7,883 bases of DNA from Acidobacteriota bacterium (GCA_021781255.1 JAJXXG010001066.1:1-7883); one strand, 5' to 3'; numbered from the stretch's first letter, positions 1 through 6,405 are shown. A program made the numbers and translations. Notes: generated from the sequence alone by a model not told the origin.

Positions 1-458
1 CTGCGTCCTGGCTCATCAACTCCAATCTCGTCCACGGCTGGCCCGCAACCCAATTGCTCTTCGCCCTGGGGCTGGCGGCGCTCGCCGAGGCCGCTGCCGA
101 CACCGTCTCGTCTGAGATCGGCCAGGTGTTTGGAGGCCGCCCGCGCCTGATCACAACCCTGCGGGCGGTCGAGCCGGGACGCAACGGCGCAATCAGCCCC
201 GCCGGCACGCTCGCCGGAGTCATCGCGGCCGCGCTTGTGGCCGGCGCGGGAGCCTGGGCCGTCGACGGCAGTTGGAACCTGTTTTGGATCAGCGGCGCGG
301 GCGCCGTCTTCGGATTGCTGTTCGACAGCCTGCTGGGAGCCACGCTCGAGCACCGCCGCTGGCTGAACAACGATGCCGTGAATTTTCTATCCACCGCCGG
401 CGCGGCGGGATTCGCCCTGCTGTTGCTGGCGCTGATGCCGCGTTCCTGGCTCAGGTAG
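1..458 (+). CDS. DUF92 family integral membrane protein, C-terminal part (5' end outside window)
   Basis: The reading frame is open from the left edge (first full codon at 3) to the TAG at 456-458, giving about 151 residues. The earliest start-like codon in frame, a TTG at 54, lies inside conserved sequence, so the true start is upstream of the window. The segment AEAAADTVSSEIGQVFGG followed by PGRNGAIS and GTLAG is the DUF92 signature, and DSLLGATLE and WLNNDAVNFLS match the C-terminal end of the family. Three hydrophobic helices are visible: around GTLAGVIAAALVAGAGAW, FWISGAGAVFGLLFDSLLG and STAGAAGFALLLLALM. The plant member VTE6 is a phytyl-phosphate kinase of this family, so a polyprenyl-phosphate kinase role is conceivable, but bacterial members are mostly uncharacterised and the upstream neighbour that might help is not visible. 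The gene converges on the DUF218 gene across a 52-nt spacer in which I see no clear terminator. Confidence 0.85.
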   Translation, partial: ASWLINSNLVHGWPATQLLFALGLAALAEAAADTVSSEIGQVFGGRPRLITTLRAVEPGRNGAISPAGTLAGVIAAALVAGAGAWAVDGSWNLFWISGAGAVFGLLFDSLLGATLEHRRWLNNDAVNFLSTAGAAGFALLLLALMPRSWLR

Positions 459-510
459 GTATCCGCTCCCTGGTCGCCGCTCCGCCCTCCCGGTCTCTTG
501 CGCTCTGCCT

Positions 511-1131
511 TCAATGCAGATGCAGTCTCCAGAAGGTGTAGCTGAGAATCTCGTGCGCAATGCGCTCGCCCTTCTGCGCCTTTTCTTCCACGGCCGGACG
601 GGGCCGCGGCGAGGTCAGCACGTCGAGCCCTTCGGCCGCGCAGATCTCGTGGATACGAAACATATGCGTATCGTCACTGACCACCACCAGCCGGTGCAGG
701 CCATTGGCCCGGGCAATGACGGCGATGCGGCGGGCAGACTCCTCCGTATTGCGACTCTCGGTTTCGGCAATAATGGCGGATTCGGGAACGCCTTTGCTCA
801 TCAGGTATTCGCGGCCCACCGAGCCTTCGGTGTACTGATCGCCCCCGGCGCCGCCGAGGGTGATGATCAGCGGTGCGATGCCGCGATGGTAGAGAACCAG
901 CGCATGGTCCAGGCGGGCGCGGTAAACCGGCGAGGGACGGCCGTCGTATTCAGCCGCGCCCAGCACGCCGATGGCGTCCGCCGGCGCCGCCTGATCCTCG
1001 TGGGCATAGAGCTCGATCTGCGCGTAAACCCACCCTGTCCACACCGTAGCACCGGCCGCAGCAAGCAGTGCCAATACCGCCACAATGCGGGCAACTTGAA
1101 TGGACGGCTTCGTCTTGGATGGGACGGGCAT
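511..1131 (-). CDS. YdcF/SanA-like DUF218 membrane-anchored protein
   Basis: This 206-residue protein has one N-terminal membrane helix (about residues 13-36, after a basic start) and then a DUF218 domain (about 51-190) that would lie on the outer side of the membrane. Family hallmarks in order are AIGVLGAAEYDGRPSPVYRARLDHA (residues 53-77), ITLGGAG (90-96), VGREYLMSKGVPESAI (105-120), ESRNTEESA (125-133) and VVVSDDTHMFR (149-159). DUF218 proteins such as E. coli SanA, ElyC and YdcF are tied to envelope barrier function or nucleotide binding, but no reaction is established for this type. The usual motif near residue 152 reads SxxYHMxR in many homologues; here it is SDDTHMFR, with the tyrosine replaced. 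ATG at 1129-1131 is the first start codon after an in-frame stop at 1180-1182. No well-spaced Shine-Dalgarno precedes it, and an AGGAAGAG tract lies about 33 nt upstream, too far to serve. It lies 96 nt downstream of the threonylcarbamoyl-AMP synthase gene on the same strand and is probably co-transcribed. Confidence 0.85.
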   Translation of the reverse strand: MPVPSKTKPSIQVARIVAVLALLAAAGATVWTGWVYAQIELYAHEDQAAPADAIGVLGAAEYDGRPSPVYRARLDHALVLYHRGIAPLIITLGGAGGDQYTEGSVGREYLMSKGVPESAIIAETESRNTEESARRIAVIARANGLHRLVVVSDDTHMFRIHEICAAEGLDVLTSPRPRPAVEEKAQKGERIAHEILSYTFWRLHLH

Positions 1132-1227
1132 CGAGGCAACGCGTCTGGGTCGGGGGTGTAGTGATCTCTTCCTAGTTTCTCACTCCGCCCCGCGCCGCCG
1201 CGCTCCCGTCTTCCGCGGCCTGCACCT

Positions 1228-1872
1228 TCACCGTTGCAGGACCATGACGATCTCATGGGTCGGAATTGCGCCCTCGCGCAAAACCTCCCAGCGCCCGGCC
1301 CCGAGCGATAGATCGACGATCGTAGTGGGCTGGGCGCGCCCGGTGGGACCGCCGTCGATGATCAACGGAACACGATCACCGATCTGGTCGCGGACGCAGG
1401 CGGCGTTGGTGCACTCTGAGGCGCCATGCAGATTCGCCGAGGTCGCTGTGATCGGCAACCCCAGTTGCTCCACCACCATGCGCGGGATCAATGCGTCCGG
1501 CACGCGCAGAGCCACGTTGCCGGTGTTCGCCGTGGAGCGGAGCGGCAGCTTGGTTCCGGCGCGAACGATGATCGTGAGCGGGCCAGGCCAGAAGCGGTCC
1601 GCGAGTTTATCCAGCAGCGGATCGGTATCGCGTCCCAGTTCATAGGCTTGCGCCAGATTGGCAATCAGCAGCGAGAGCGGCTTGTGCTTCTGGCGGGTCT
1701 TGATCTGGTAGATCTGCTCCACCGCGGCAAGGTTGACCGGGTCCACGGCCAGGCCGTAGAACGTGTCCGTGGGCAGAGCAACCACACCCCCCTTGCGCAG
1801 GCAGGAGACGATGTAATCGATCCGGTCCGGCTGGGGTTCATCGGGATGAACACGCAGAATTTCCGCTGACAA
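1228..1872 (-). CDS. tsaC: L-threonylcarbamoyladenylate synthase (TsaC/Sua5/YrdC family)
   Basis: This enzyme makes threonylcarbamoyl-AMP from threonine, bicarbonate and ATP, the first step of the universal t6A37 modification of ANN-decoding tRNAs, in the cytoplasm. The 214 residues cover one YrdC domain without the extra C-terminal Sua5 domain. Visible motifs are GGVVALPTDTFYGLA (28-42), the KxR of KTRQKHKPLSLLI (58-70), RFWPGPLT (93-100), ALRVPD (121-126), TATSAN (142-147) and PTTIVDL (182-188) followed by REGAI. The N-terminal RVHPDEPQ resembles the paralogue YciO, but KxR and TSAN are intact, which favours a true synthase. The start is TTG at 1870-1872: an in-frame TAG sits at 1879-1881, only two codons intervene, and no ATG lies before the conserved GGVV region. 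A GAGG/AGGA Shine-Dalgarno lies at 1877-1885. It diverges from the RNA methyltransferase gene and leads a likely operon with the DUF218 gene. Confidence 0.92.
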   Translation of the reverse strand: MSAEILRVHPDEPQPDRIDYIVSCLRKGGVVALPTDTFYGLAVDPVNLAAVEQIYQIKTRQKHKPLSLLIANLAQAYELGRDTDPLLDKLADRFWPGPLTIIVRAGTKLPLRSTANTGNVALRVPDALIPRMVVEQLGLPITATSANLHGASECTNAACVRDQIGDRVPLIIDGGPTGRAQPTTIVDLSLGAGRWEVLREGAIPTHEIVMVLQR

Positions 1873-1876
1873 GCAG

Positions 1877-1885
1877 TCCTACCTC
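1877..1885 (-). promoter_or_regulatory. Ribosome binding site supporting the TTG start of the TsaC-like gene
   Basis: Read on the minus strand the segment is GAGGTAGGA, with AGGA ending 4 nt and GAGG ending 9 nt before the TTG at 1872. Together with the in-frame TAG overlapping it (1879-1881), this fixes the start codon. A small hairpin (CTCGG/CCGAG, loop 3 nt, 1883-1895) overlaps the GAGG part and could partly mask it; its effect is unknown. Confidence 0.55.
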
Positions 1886-2140
1886 GGTCCCCGAGTAAAA
1901 AGAAGACGTTACAAGATCGGAAACTATCACAGCACCAGCCTCGGTGCAAGTTTGCAGGCGAGCATTCCGCGTCCGGCTTGCGGCTCCTGACCGCCGGCTG
2001 CGCGCCTTCCTCGGCTGAGAGCGGCCCGATTCACCGCGCTTTTTGCGCCTGCAATGCCCGATGCCTCCTTCGCTTCGGGAGAAAATTGGAGGCCGGTAGC
2101 TGGAAACCGCCGGCGGCTCTTAAAATCGCCACAGCACTCC

Positions 2141-2149
2141 GAGGGGGAG
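2141..2149 (+). promoter_or_regulatory. Ribosome binding site of the RNA methyltransferase gene
   Basis: The purine-rich run GAGGGGGAG ends 4 nt before the ATG at 2154 and supports that start over downstream candidates. Confidence 0.6.
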
Positions 2150-2153
2150 CTCG

Positions 2154-2990
2154 ATGCCGGTTCGCTTGGTCGAAAGCAGGGACAATGCGCGTCTGAAGGC
2201 GCTGCGAAGGGCTCTGGCTGCGCCGGGAAGCGGCACAACCGGACTGGTGGCGGTGGAAGGGCCGCACTTGATTGACGAAGCGCTGCGCGCGGGCGTGAGC
2301 CTGAAAACCGTCTTCGTCGCCGGGAGCGGCAAACGGGTTCTTGACGGGCTGATCATCCCCCCTGAGACTGAAATTCTATGTCTGCCTGCGCCGCTGCTCG
2401 CCGCCGCCCTCACCACGGAGACCCCGCAACCGATGGCCGCGCTGGTTGAGCCGCCAAACTGGAACTGGACCCATATCCTGGCCTCCGGCCCCAAAGCCGC
2501 GGCGCTTCTCGTCGTTCTCGCCGGCCTGCAGGATCCGGGCAATCTGGGCGCCATCCTGCGCTCGGCCGAGGCCTTTGGCGCTACCGGCGTCGTCAGCCTG
2601 CCGGGCACCGTGAGCGCGTGGAACCCGAAGGTGGTGCGCGCATCGGCCGGAAGTGTCTTCCGCGTGCCGTTAGTTGCCGCCGGCGAGCGCGAGTGTGTGG
2701 ACAAGCTGCATCAGGCGGGAGTCCGGATTCTGGCCACGAGTGTGCGGCTCGCGCAGCCGGCCGAGCAGGTGAATCTGGCAGAACCGGTGGCGCTCATCAT
2801 CGGCAATGAAGGCAAAGGCGTGCCCGCGCAGCTCGCCGCCAGGAGCGATGCCGCCGTCACAATTCCCTGCCCTGGCCCGGTGGAGAGCCTGAATGCGGCC
2901 GTGGCGGCAAGCATCCTGCTGTATGAGGCGTCGCGGCAGCGGACGGGCAGCGATCGCAGGCCCGCAACCCGCCCCGGAGCGCGGCGATGA
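2154..2990 (+). CDS. TrmH/SpoU-family RNA 2'-O-ribose methyltransferase (RlmB-like)
   Basis: This is a SAM-dependent enzyme of the SPOUT class that methylates the 2'-OH of a ribose in rRNA or tRNA, in the cytoplasm. The 278 residues carry an N-terminal substrate-binding domain (about 28-100, including VAVEGPHLIDEAL at 32-44) and a C-terminal knotted catalytic domain. All three SPOUT motifs are intact: motif 1 LQDPGNLGAILRSAEAFGA (125-143) with N130 and the catalytic-type R136, motif 2 ALIIGNEGKG (213-222), and motif 3 IPCPGPVESLNAAVAASI (237-254). The basic C-terminal tail after residue 260 is not a conserved part of the family. The family is easy to recognise, but the exact target (for example 23S G2251 for RlmB) cannot be told from sequence alone, so no symbol is given. 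The start ATG has a good Shine-Dalgarno. Its stop codon overlaps the rarA start (ATGA), implying translational coupling. Confidence 0.93.
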   Translation: MPVRLVESRDNARLKALRRALAAPGSGTTGLVAVEGPHLIDEALRAGVSLKTVFVAGSGKRVLDGLIIPPETEILCLPAPLLAAALTTETPQPMAALVEPPNWNWTHILASGPKAAALLVVLAGLQDPGNLGAILRSAEAFGATGVVSLPGTVSAWNPKVVRASAGSVFRVPLVAAGERECVDKLHQAGVRILATSVRLAQPAEQVNLAEPVALIIGNEGKGVPAQLAARSDAAVTIPCPGPVESLNAAVAASILLYEASRQRTGSDRRPATRPGARR

Positions 2991-4339
2991 GCCTGTTTGA
3001 CGAAGCTCTGCCCCATCCGCCGCACGCGGCACGGGAAAGATCCCGCGGCGCCGTCGGCCTCCCCCTCGCCGAGCGCATGCGGCCGCGCTCGCTCGACGAG
3101 CTTCTTGGCCAGGAACACCTGGTTGGCCCCGGTAAACCGCTGCGCGTGCAGATCGAGCGCGACGACGCTGTCTCCATGATCTTCTGGGGACCGCCCGGCG
3201 TGGGAAAAACCACGCTCGCCAAGATCATCGCCGAAACCACCAGGGCCAGCTTCATCGAGTTCTCCGCCGTCACCAGCGGCATAAAAGAGATCAAGCAGGT
3301 GATGGCCGACGCCGCCCGCGCCGCGGAGATGCACTCGCGCACGATCCTCTTCATCGACGAGATTCACCGCTTCAACAAGGCGCAGCAGGACGCCTTTCTG
3401 CCTTATGTCGAGCGCGGCACCATCCGGCTGATCGGCGCGACCACTGAGAATCCCTCCTTCGAGATCAACTCGGCGCTGCTCTCCCGCTGTCGCGTGTACG
3501 TCCTGGAGCCGTTGCAGGACGCACAGATCGTCCTGCTGCTGCGGCGCGCGCTCGCCAACCAGGAACGCGGCCTGGGCGCGCTCTCCATCACGGCCGACGA
3601 CGACGCGCTGGAGCTGATCGCAGCTTACTCCAGCGGCGACTGCCGCTCGGCCTGCAACACCCTCGAAGTTGCCGCGCAACTCGTTCAGGACGACCGGAAA
3701 ATTACCAAATCGGTCGCTGTCGAGGCCGCGCAGAGACGCGTGCTTCAGTACGACAAGGCCGGCGAGGAGCACTTCAACCTGATCTCAGCGCTGCACAAGA
3801 GCGTCCGCAACTCCGATCCCGACGCAGCGCTCTACTGGCTCGGCCGCATGCTGGCCGGCGGCGAAGACCCGCTCTATCTTGCGCGCCGCATCGTGCGCAT
3901 GGCCATTGAGGATATCGGCCTGGCTGCCCCCGAGGCGCTCAACCTCTGCCTCTCCGCAAAAGACACCTTCGATTTTCTCGGTTCTCCAGAGGGCGAGCTC
4001 GCCCTGGCTCAGGCCGTCGTCTATCTCTCCCTGGCGCCCAAATCAAACTCCGTCTACACCGCCTTCGCCGCCGTGCGCGGCGAGATCGAGCGCTCGCGCC
4101 AGGAGCCCGTGCCGATGCACCTGCGCAACGCACCGACGAAGTTGATGAAGGAGTTGGGTTACGCCGACGGCTACCGCTACGCGCACGACGAAGAGAATAA
4201 AGTTGCCGACATGGAATGCCTGCCCGAGGCGTTCAAAGGCCGCCGCTGGTACCACCCCACACAGGAAGGCCGCGAAAAACTCCTCGCCCAGCGTCTCGAA
4301 GAGATACGTAAGCTCAAATCGGCAAAACGCAAAGACTGA
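2987..4339 (+). CDS. rarA: Replication-associated recombination protein A (RarA/MgsA), AAA+ ATPase
   Basis: RarA is a tetrameric AAA+ ATPase related to clamp-loader subunits and to eukaryotic WRNIP1/Mgs1; it acts at stalled replication forks and at single-strand gaps. The 450 residues match the family's usual length. Motifs in order are PLAERMRPRSLDELLGQEHL (26-45), Walker A GPPGVGKTT (68-76, K74), Walker B ILFIDEIHRFNKAQQDAF (120-137, D124/E125), sensor 1 GATTENPSFE (150-159, N155) and the arginine-finger region LLSRCRVY (164-171, R167). The C-terminal half carries the MgsA tetramerisation region, HFNLISALHKSVRNSDPDAA and ARRIVRMAIEDIGLA, and ends with the conserved APTKLMKELGY. The N-terminal MSLFDEALP resembles the clamp-binding-like start seen in homologues. 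ATG at 2987 overlaps the preceding stop by 4 nt, so expression probably depends on translation of the methyltransferase gene. No intact terminator follows on this strand within the 264-nt spacer. Confidence 0.96.
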   Translation: MSLFDEALPHPPHAARERSRGAVGLPLAERMRPRSLDELLGQEHLVGPGKPLRVQIERDDAVSMIFWGPPGVGKTTLAKIIAETTRASFIEFSAVTSGIKEIKQVMADAARAAEMHSRTILFIDEIHRFNKAQQDAFLPYVERGTIRLIGATTENPSFEINSALLSRCRVYVLEPLQDAQIVLLLRRALANQERGLGALSITADDDALELIAAYSSGDCRSACNTLEVAAQLVQDDRKITKSVAVEAAQRRVLQYDKAGEEHFNLISALHKSVRNSDPDAALYWLGRMLAGGEDPLYLARRIVRMAIEDIGLAAPEALNLCLSAKDTFDFLGSPEGELALAQAVVYLSLAPKSNSVYTAFAAVRGEIERSRQEPVPMHLRNAPTKLMKELGYADGYRYAHDEENKVADMECLPEAFKGRRWYHPTQEGREKLLAQRLEEIRKLKSAKRKD

Positions 4340-4603
4340 GCGCGGCAAAGTCCGGCTGCATGCCCCGGGGCCTCTCTGCGGCTTCCATTCGCTTCATTCT
4401 CCCGGCGGGTTGGCTCAGCAAAGCGCCACCGCCCGGCGCGCGCCAGTTACCCGGCCGCCCTCATTCAGCCGCGCCGCGCTCGCTGCGGCCCGCCTGCGAC
4501 GGGCCCTGCACCCGCCGGAACTCATCCACGCCGTGCCCGCCCAAGAAAAAAGGCAGCCCGCGGAAGCGGACTGCCCTTTCAATTCCCAGAAGCTGTCTTG
4601 CGA
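4340..4603. other. Convergent spacer between rarA and the secreted-protein gene
   Basis: These 264 nt lie between two convergent stop codons. Open frames cross the region but have arginine-, proline- and serine-rich translations typical of noncoding GC-rich DNA, and I recognise no domain. A 10-bp perfect palindrome GCCCCGGGGC lies near 4363-4372 but has no loop or T-run. The only clear element is the intrinsic terminator at 4546-4579, oriented for the minus strand. Confidence 0.6.
4546..4579 (-). terminator. Intrinsic terminator of the secreted TPR-like protein gene
   Basis: On the minus strand, 28 nt after the stop codon, GGCAGTCCGC (4575-4566) pairs with GCGGGCTGCC (4561-4552) over 10 bp, with one G-T wobble and a TTCC tetraloop (4565-4562). 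It is followed by six T (4551-4546). An AAAG before the stem can pair with the first T residues. In the plus direction the stem is followed by only three T, so it would be a weak stop for rarA transcripts. Confidence 0.92.
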
Positions 4604-6208
4604 TTAGTGCGCGCGATGCCCTGCCGCAGGCTTGTGGTGCACCGGAGCCGCCTTCTTCTGCTCCTGTTGCACGAACCCGGCGGTCAGCACAATCTGCGCC
4701 GTCGGTCCCATCGAGCCGGATGCCGGAACCTTGGTGTAGGTATCGTAGGTTCCATCCAGTTCGGTGGCCGGCTGCAGCCCCAGTACCGATCCCGGCGCCG
4801 GAGCCTCTTTGCAGGAGAGCGGATCCTTCAGATTCACGGTGAAGTCGGCATGCTGGTTGTCTTTGGCATCCTGGGTCACGGCTACGTCGATCACCGTGAC
4901 TGAAGGCGCCACTTCCATCTTGTGCACGTGCGCCGCGGACTCCGTCAGCAGATCACCCATCGCGTCCGTATCGGCCTTCACGCCGTTGGCCAGGATGTAT
5001 GCCTGCGCATCCTTGATCTTCAGCTCCGAAGGCGCCTCGGGTACCGCGCTGCAAGCTGCCGGGGTGGTCAGCTTTACATCGAACTCCTTGGGCTTGGGCG
5101 AGGCGCTCGTCAGCACGGTAACCTTCAAGACCGTGGCCTGATCGGCAATGACGTTGCCCGGAACCGGCGTCTGCTGGCCCTTCAGCAAGGCCCACAATCC
5201 GCTGGCATCCGCATCCGAGCCGTTCGCCAGAATGAACTCCTTATCCTCGAGGTTCAGGTTATGCGGGTCGCCGCTGGTATAGGCATGATGCGCCAGATCC
5301 TGCGGCGTCGGGGCGGGTGCGATCGTGAAATCGGCCGGCGGAAAAAGCGTTGCCTGCGCCTTGGCCTTGATCTCGTCGATCTGCTGCTTGATGGCGGCAT
5401 CGCCGTCCAGCGTGCCGTGATAGTGCTTGTAGCGGTAGTCGAGCAACGGCTCAATCTGCGGCTTGAATCCCGCCGGAGCGTAGTCCCACGCGCGGGCAAA
5501 GAACCACACGGCCTTGACCTCGTCGCGCGCCGGGCCGGGCTTCGAGTAGGCCTGCGCCAGTTGCAGTGTGTCCACCAGGCAGGGGCCGGGCTTGGAGCAG
5601 TCTGCCAGCGAGTACAGATTCAGCTCGTCCGTGTACTCCTTGATCGCGGCCGCATAGTCCTTCTTTGAGACCATGTCGTCAAACGCAATCGTGGAGCGGA
5701 AGATTGGGTAATAGTTGCCGGTCTGCGTCTTCCAATCGGCATCCGCAGTCGCCGCCGGCTTGGCTATCGCCAGCCCCTTCTGCGCCAGCGCCGCGCCGTC
5801 GTCGCAGGTCTGCGCGTCGGTGGTGGCGCCGCTCGGATCGAGGCTCTTGCCGCACTGCATCTTCTTCACGTACACCGAAGCAAAGATTGCCTGAAGATTG
5901 TTCGGGTCCATCTGCAGCAGGCGGGTTGACGCGCTCAGAAGATTATCCCACTGCCCGGTCTGGCTGTAGCAGTCCAGCATCTGCGAGAGCGCCGCCGACT
6001 TCGCCGTGCTTTGCGGATATGCCTTGAGAAAACTCTCGAGCCCTGAACACTTCTCCGCCGGGCTGTTTTGCGTACTGGCGTTCTGATAGGCGTTGAACTC
6101 CGCCGGATCCTGAATCTGAATGGTTTGGCTGTGAGCCTTGATTGCTTGCGTGGAAACTAGGCACATTCCTGCCATTGCCATCGCAGATGCAAAGACTAAC
6201 TTCTTCAT
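4604..6208 (-). CDS. Secreted TPR-like protein with C-terminal duplicated module, function unknown
   Basis: This 534-residue protein is probably exported. Residues 1-27 form a signal peptide: MKK, a hydrophobic stretch, then a likely AHS cleavage site before Q28. Residues about 48-110 and 182-240 look like TPR-type helical pairs (for example WDNLLSASTRLLQMDPNN and DYAAAIKEYTDELNLYS). Residues about 316-475 contain two copies of an 80-residue module, described separately. The end is His/Ala/Pro-rich (KKAAPVHHKPAAGHRAH). The mature part has eight cysteines, including C204/C210 and the module-equivalent C386/C466, which fits an oxidising periplasm. I do not recognise a catalytic motif; similar TPR-containing secreted proteins are common in Acidobacteriota. 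The frame stays open for 78 more codons upstream (to 6442), but ATG at 6206-6208 is chosen because it begins the signal peptide, has AGGAG 6 nt upstream, and lies downstream of the strong promoter at 6345-6373. A strong terminator follows, so it appears to be a monocistronic unit. Confidence 0.85.
   Translation of the reverse strand: MKKLVFASAMAMAGMCLVSTQAIKAHSQTIQIQDPAEFNAYQNASTQNSPAEKCSGLESFLKAYPQSTAKSAALSQMLDCYSQTGQWDNLLSASTRLLQMDPNNLQAIFASVYVKKMQCGKSLDPSGATTDAQTCDDGAALAQKGLAIAKPAATADADWKTQTGNYYPIFRSTIAFDDMVSKKDYAAAIKEYTDELNLYSLADCSKPGPCLVDTLQLAQAYSKPGPARDEVKAVWFFARAWDYAPAGFKPQIEPLLDYRYKHYHGTLDGDAAIKQQIDEIKAKAQATLFPPADFTIAPAPTPQDLAHHAYTSGDPHNLNLEDKEFILANGSDADASGLWALLKGQQTPVPGNVIADQATVLKVTVLTSASPKPKEFDVKLTTPAACSAVPEAPSELKIKDAQAYILANGVKADTDAMGDLLTESAAHVHKMEVAPSVTVIDVAVTQDAKDNQHADFTVNLKDPLSCKEAPAPGSVLGLQPATELDGTYDTYTKVPASGSMGPTAQIVLTAGFVQQEQKKAAPVHHKPAAGHRAH
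4784..5263 (-). repeat. Protein-level tandem duplication of an ~80-residue module
   Basis: Copy 1 covers residues about 316-395 (5024-5263) and copy 2 about 396-475 (4784-5023) of the secreted protein. Aligned anchor points are F325-ILANG against Y404-ILANG (79 residues apart), AD then LL (333/341 against 412/420), TVLKVTV against TVIDVAV, EFDVKL against DFTVNL, and P-x-x-C (C386 against C466, 80 apart) followed by P-x-x-P/A-x-S. Only one one-residue length difference is needed. The DNA copies are too diverged to be a recent duplication. Confidence 0.75.
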
Positions 6209-6214
6209 GCAATG

Positions 6215-6219
6215 CTCCT
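6215..6219 (-). promoter_or_regulatory. Ribosome binding site fixing the start of the secreted protein
   Basis: AGGAG on the minus strand lies 6 nt before the ATG at 6208. This favours the 534-residue product over the longer open frame starting at 6442. Confidence 0.8.
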
Positions 6220-6306
6220 GGGAATTACCGAAATGAAAATCGAAATCTGCTGATTCACCAATAAGGTGGAAACTTCCAACGTCGCATGTGAACGCCGCAG
6301 CAAAGG

Positions 6307-6322
6307 ATACCACGATACCACG
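6307..6322. repeat. Tandem octamer in the 5' leader
   Basis: ATACCACG occurs twice head to tail (6307-6314 and 6315-6322; CGTGGTAT twice on the minus strand). It falls roughly 16-31 nt after the predicted transcription start of the secreted-protein gene. It may be a protein or RNA-binding site, or chance. Confidence 0.4.
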
Positions 6323-6344
6323 GCTTACACAGCTACGTAGGAGG

Positions 6345-6373
6345 ATTATAGAAAGCCCATCTGCCCCTGACAA
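6345..6373 (-). promoter_or_regulatory. Near-consensus sigma-70 promoter for the secreted-protein gene
   Basis: On the minus strand, TTGTCA (6373-6368, 5 of 6 to the -35 consensus) is followed after exactly 17 nt by a perfect TATAAT (6350-6345). Transcription should start near 6338, giving a leader of about 130 nt before the ATG at 6208. The promoter sits in the spacer after metX, so the downstream gene is expected to be expressed strongly and independently of the methionine operon. Confidence 0.82.
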
Positions 6374-6384
6374 GCAAGCCAGGC

Positions 6385-6405
6385 GCGCCGCCTCCGGCAC
6401 GGCGC
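6385..6405. other. GC-rich inverted repeat after metX
   Basis: GCGCCG (6385-6390) and CGGCGC (6400-6405) can form a 6-bp stem with a 9-nt loop. It lies about 75 nt past the metX stop and just upstream of the -35 box of the next promoter. There is no T-run, so it is not a canonical terminator; it could slow transcription or be chance in GC-rich DNA. I see no other terminator for metX. Confidence 0.25.

Larger units (their letters stand above)
1873..2153. other. Divergent intergenic region (tsaC-like / RNA methyltransferase)
   Basis: These 281 nt must hold the promoters for both divergent genes. On the plus strand a TAAAAT (5 of 6 to the sigma-70 -10 box) lies at 2121-2126, about 28 nt before the ATG, but no convincing -35 box stands at the right distance. 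On the minus strand a TGTGATAGT (extended -10 type) is at 1923-1931, with a weak TTGCAC at 1944-1949 spaced only 15 nt away. A short inverted repeat TGCAA-GT-TTGCA sits at 1945-1956. I see no tRNA, riboswitch or small gene. None of the promoter candidates is strong. Confidence 0.35.

Noticed and set aside
514..1161. Plus-strand open frame opposite the DUF218 gene
   Set aside because: Composition-driven shadow of a gene with clear family motifs; no ribosome binding site or domain.
867..1256. Minus-strand open frame bridging the gap between the t6A gene and the DUF218 gene
   Set aside because: It is out of frame with both neighbours, arginine-rich, and overlaps the DUF218 coding region; there is no sign of a real gene or of a frameshift in either neighbour.
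1945..1956. TGCAA-GT-TTGCA palindrome in the divergent region as an operator
   Set aside because: A 5-2-5 inverted repeat is expected several times by chance in a window of this size; a similar TGGAA-AC-TTCCA occurs at 6267-6278.
2711..3772. Long antisense open frame (353 codons) opposite the methyltransferase gene and rarA
   Set aside because: It overlaps two unmistakable genes, has no recognisable motif, and such frames are expected opposite GC-rich coding sequence.
4203..4842. Plus-strand open frames across the rarA 3' end and convergent spacer
   Set aside because: Translations are Arg/Pro/Ser-rich with no domain, and they run through the terminator into the antisense of the secreted-protein gene.
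6160..6208. Lipoprotein signal (C16 in the leader of the secreted protein)
   Set aside because: The residues before C16 are A-G-M, with methionine at -1, which does not fit a lipobox; a standard signal peptidase site after residue 27 fits better.
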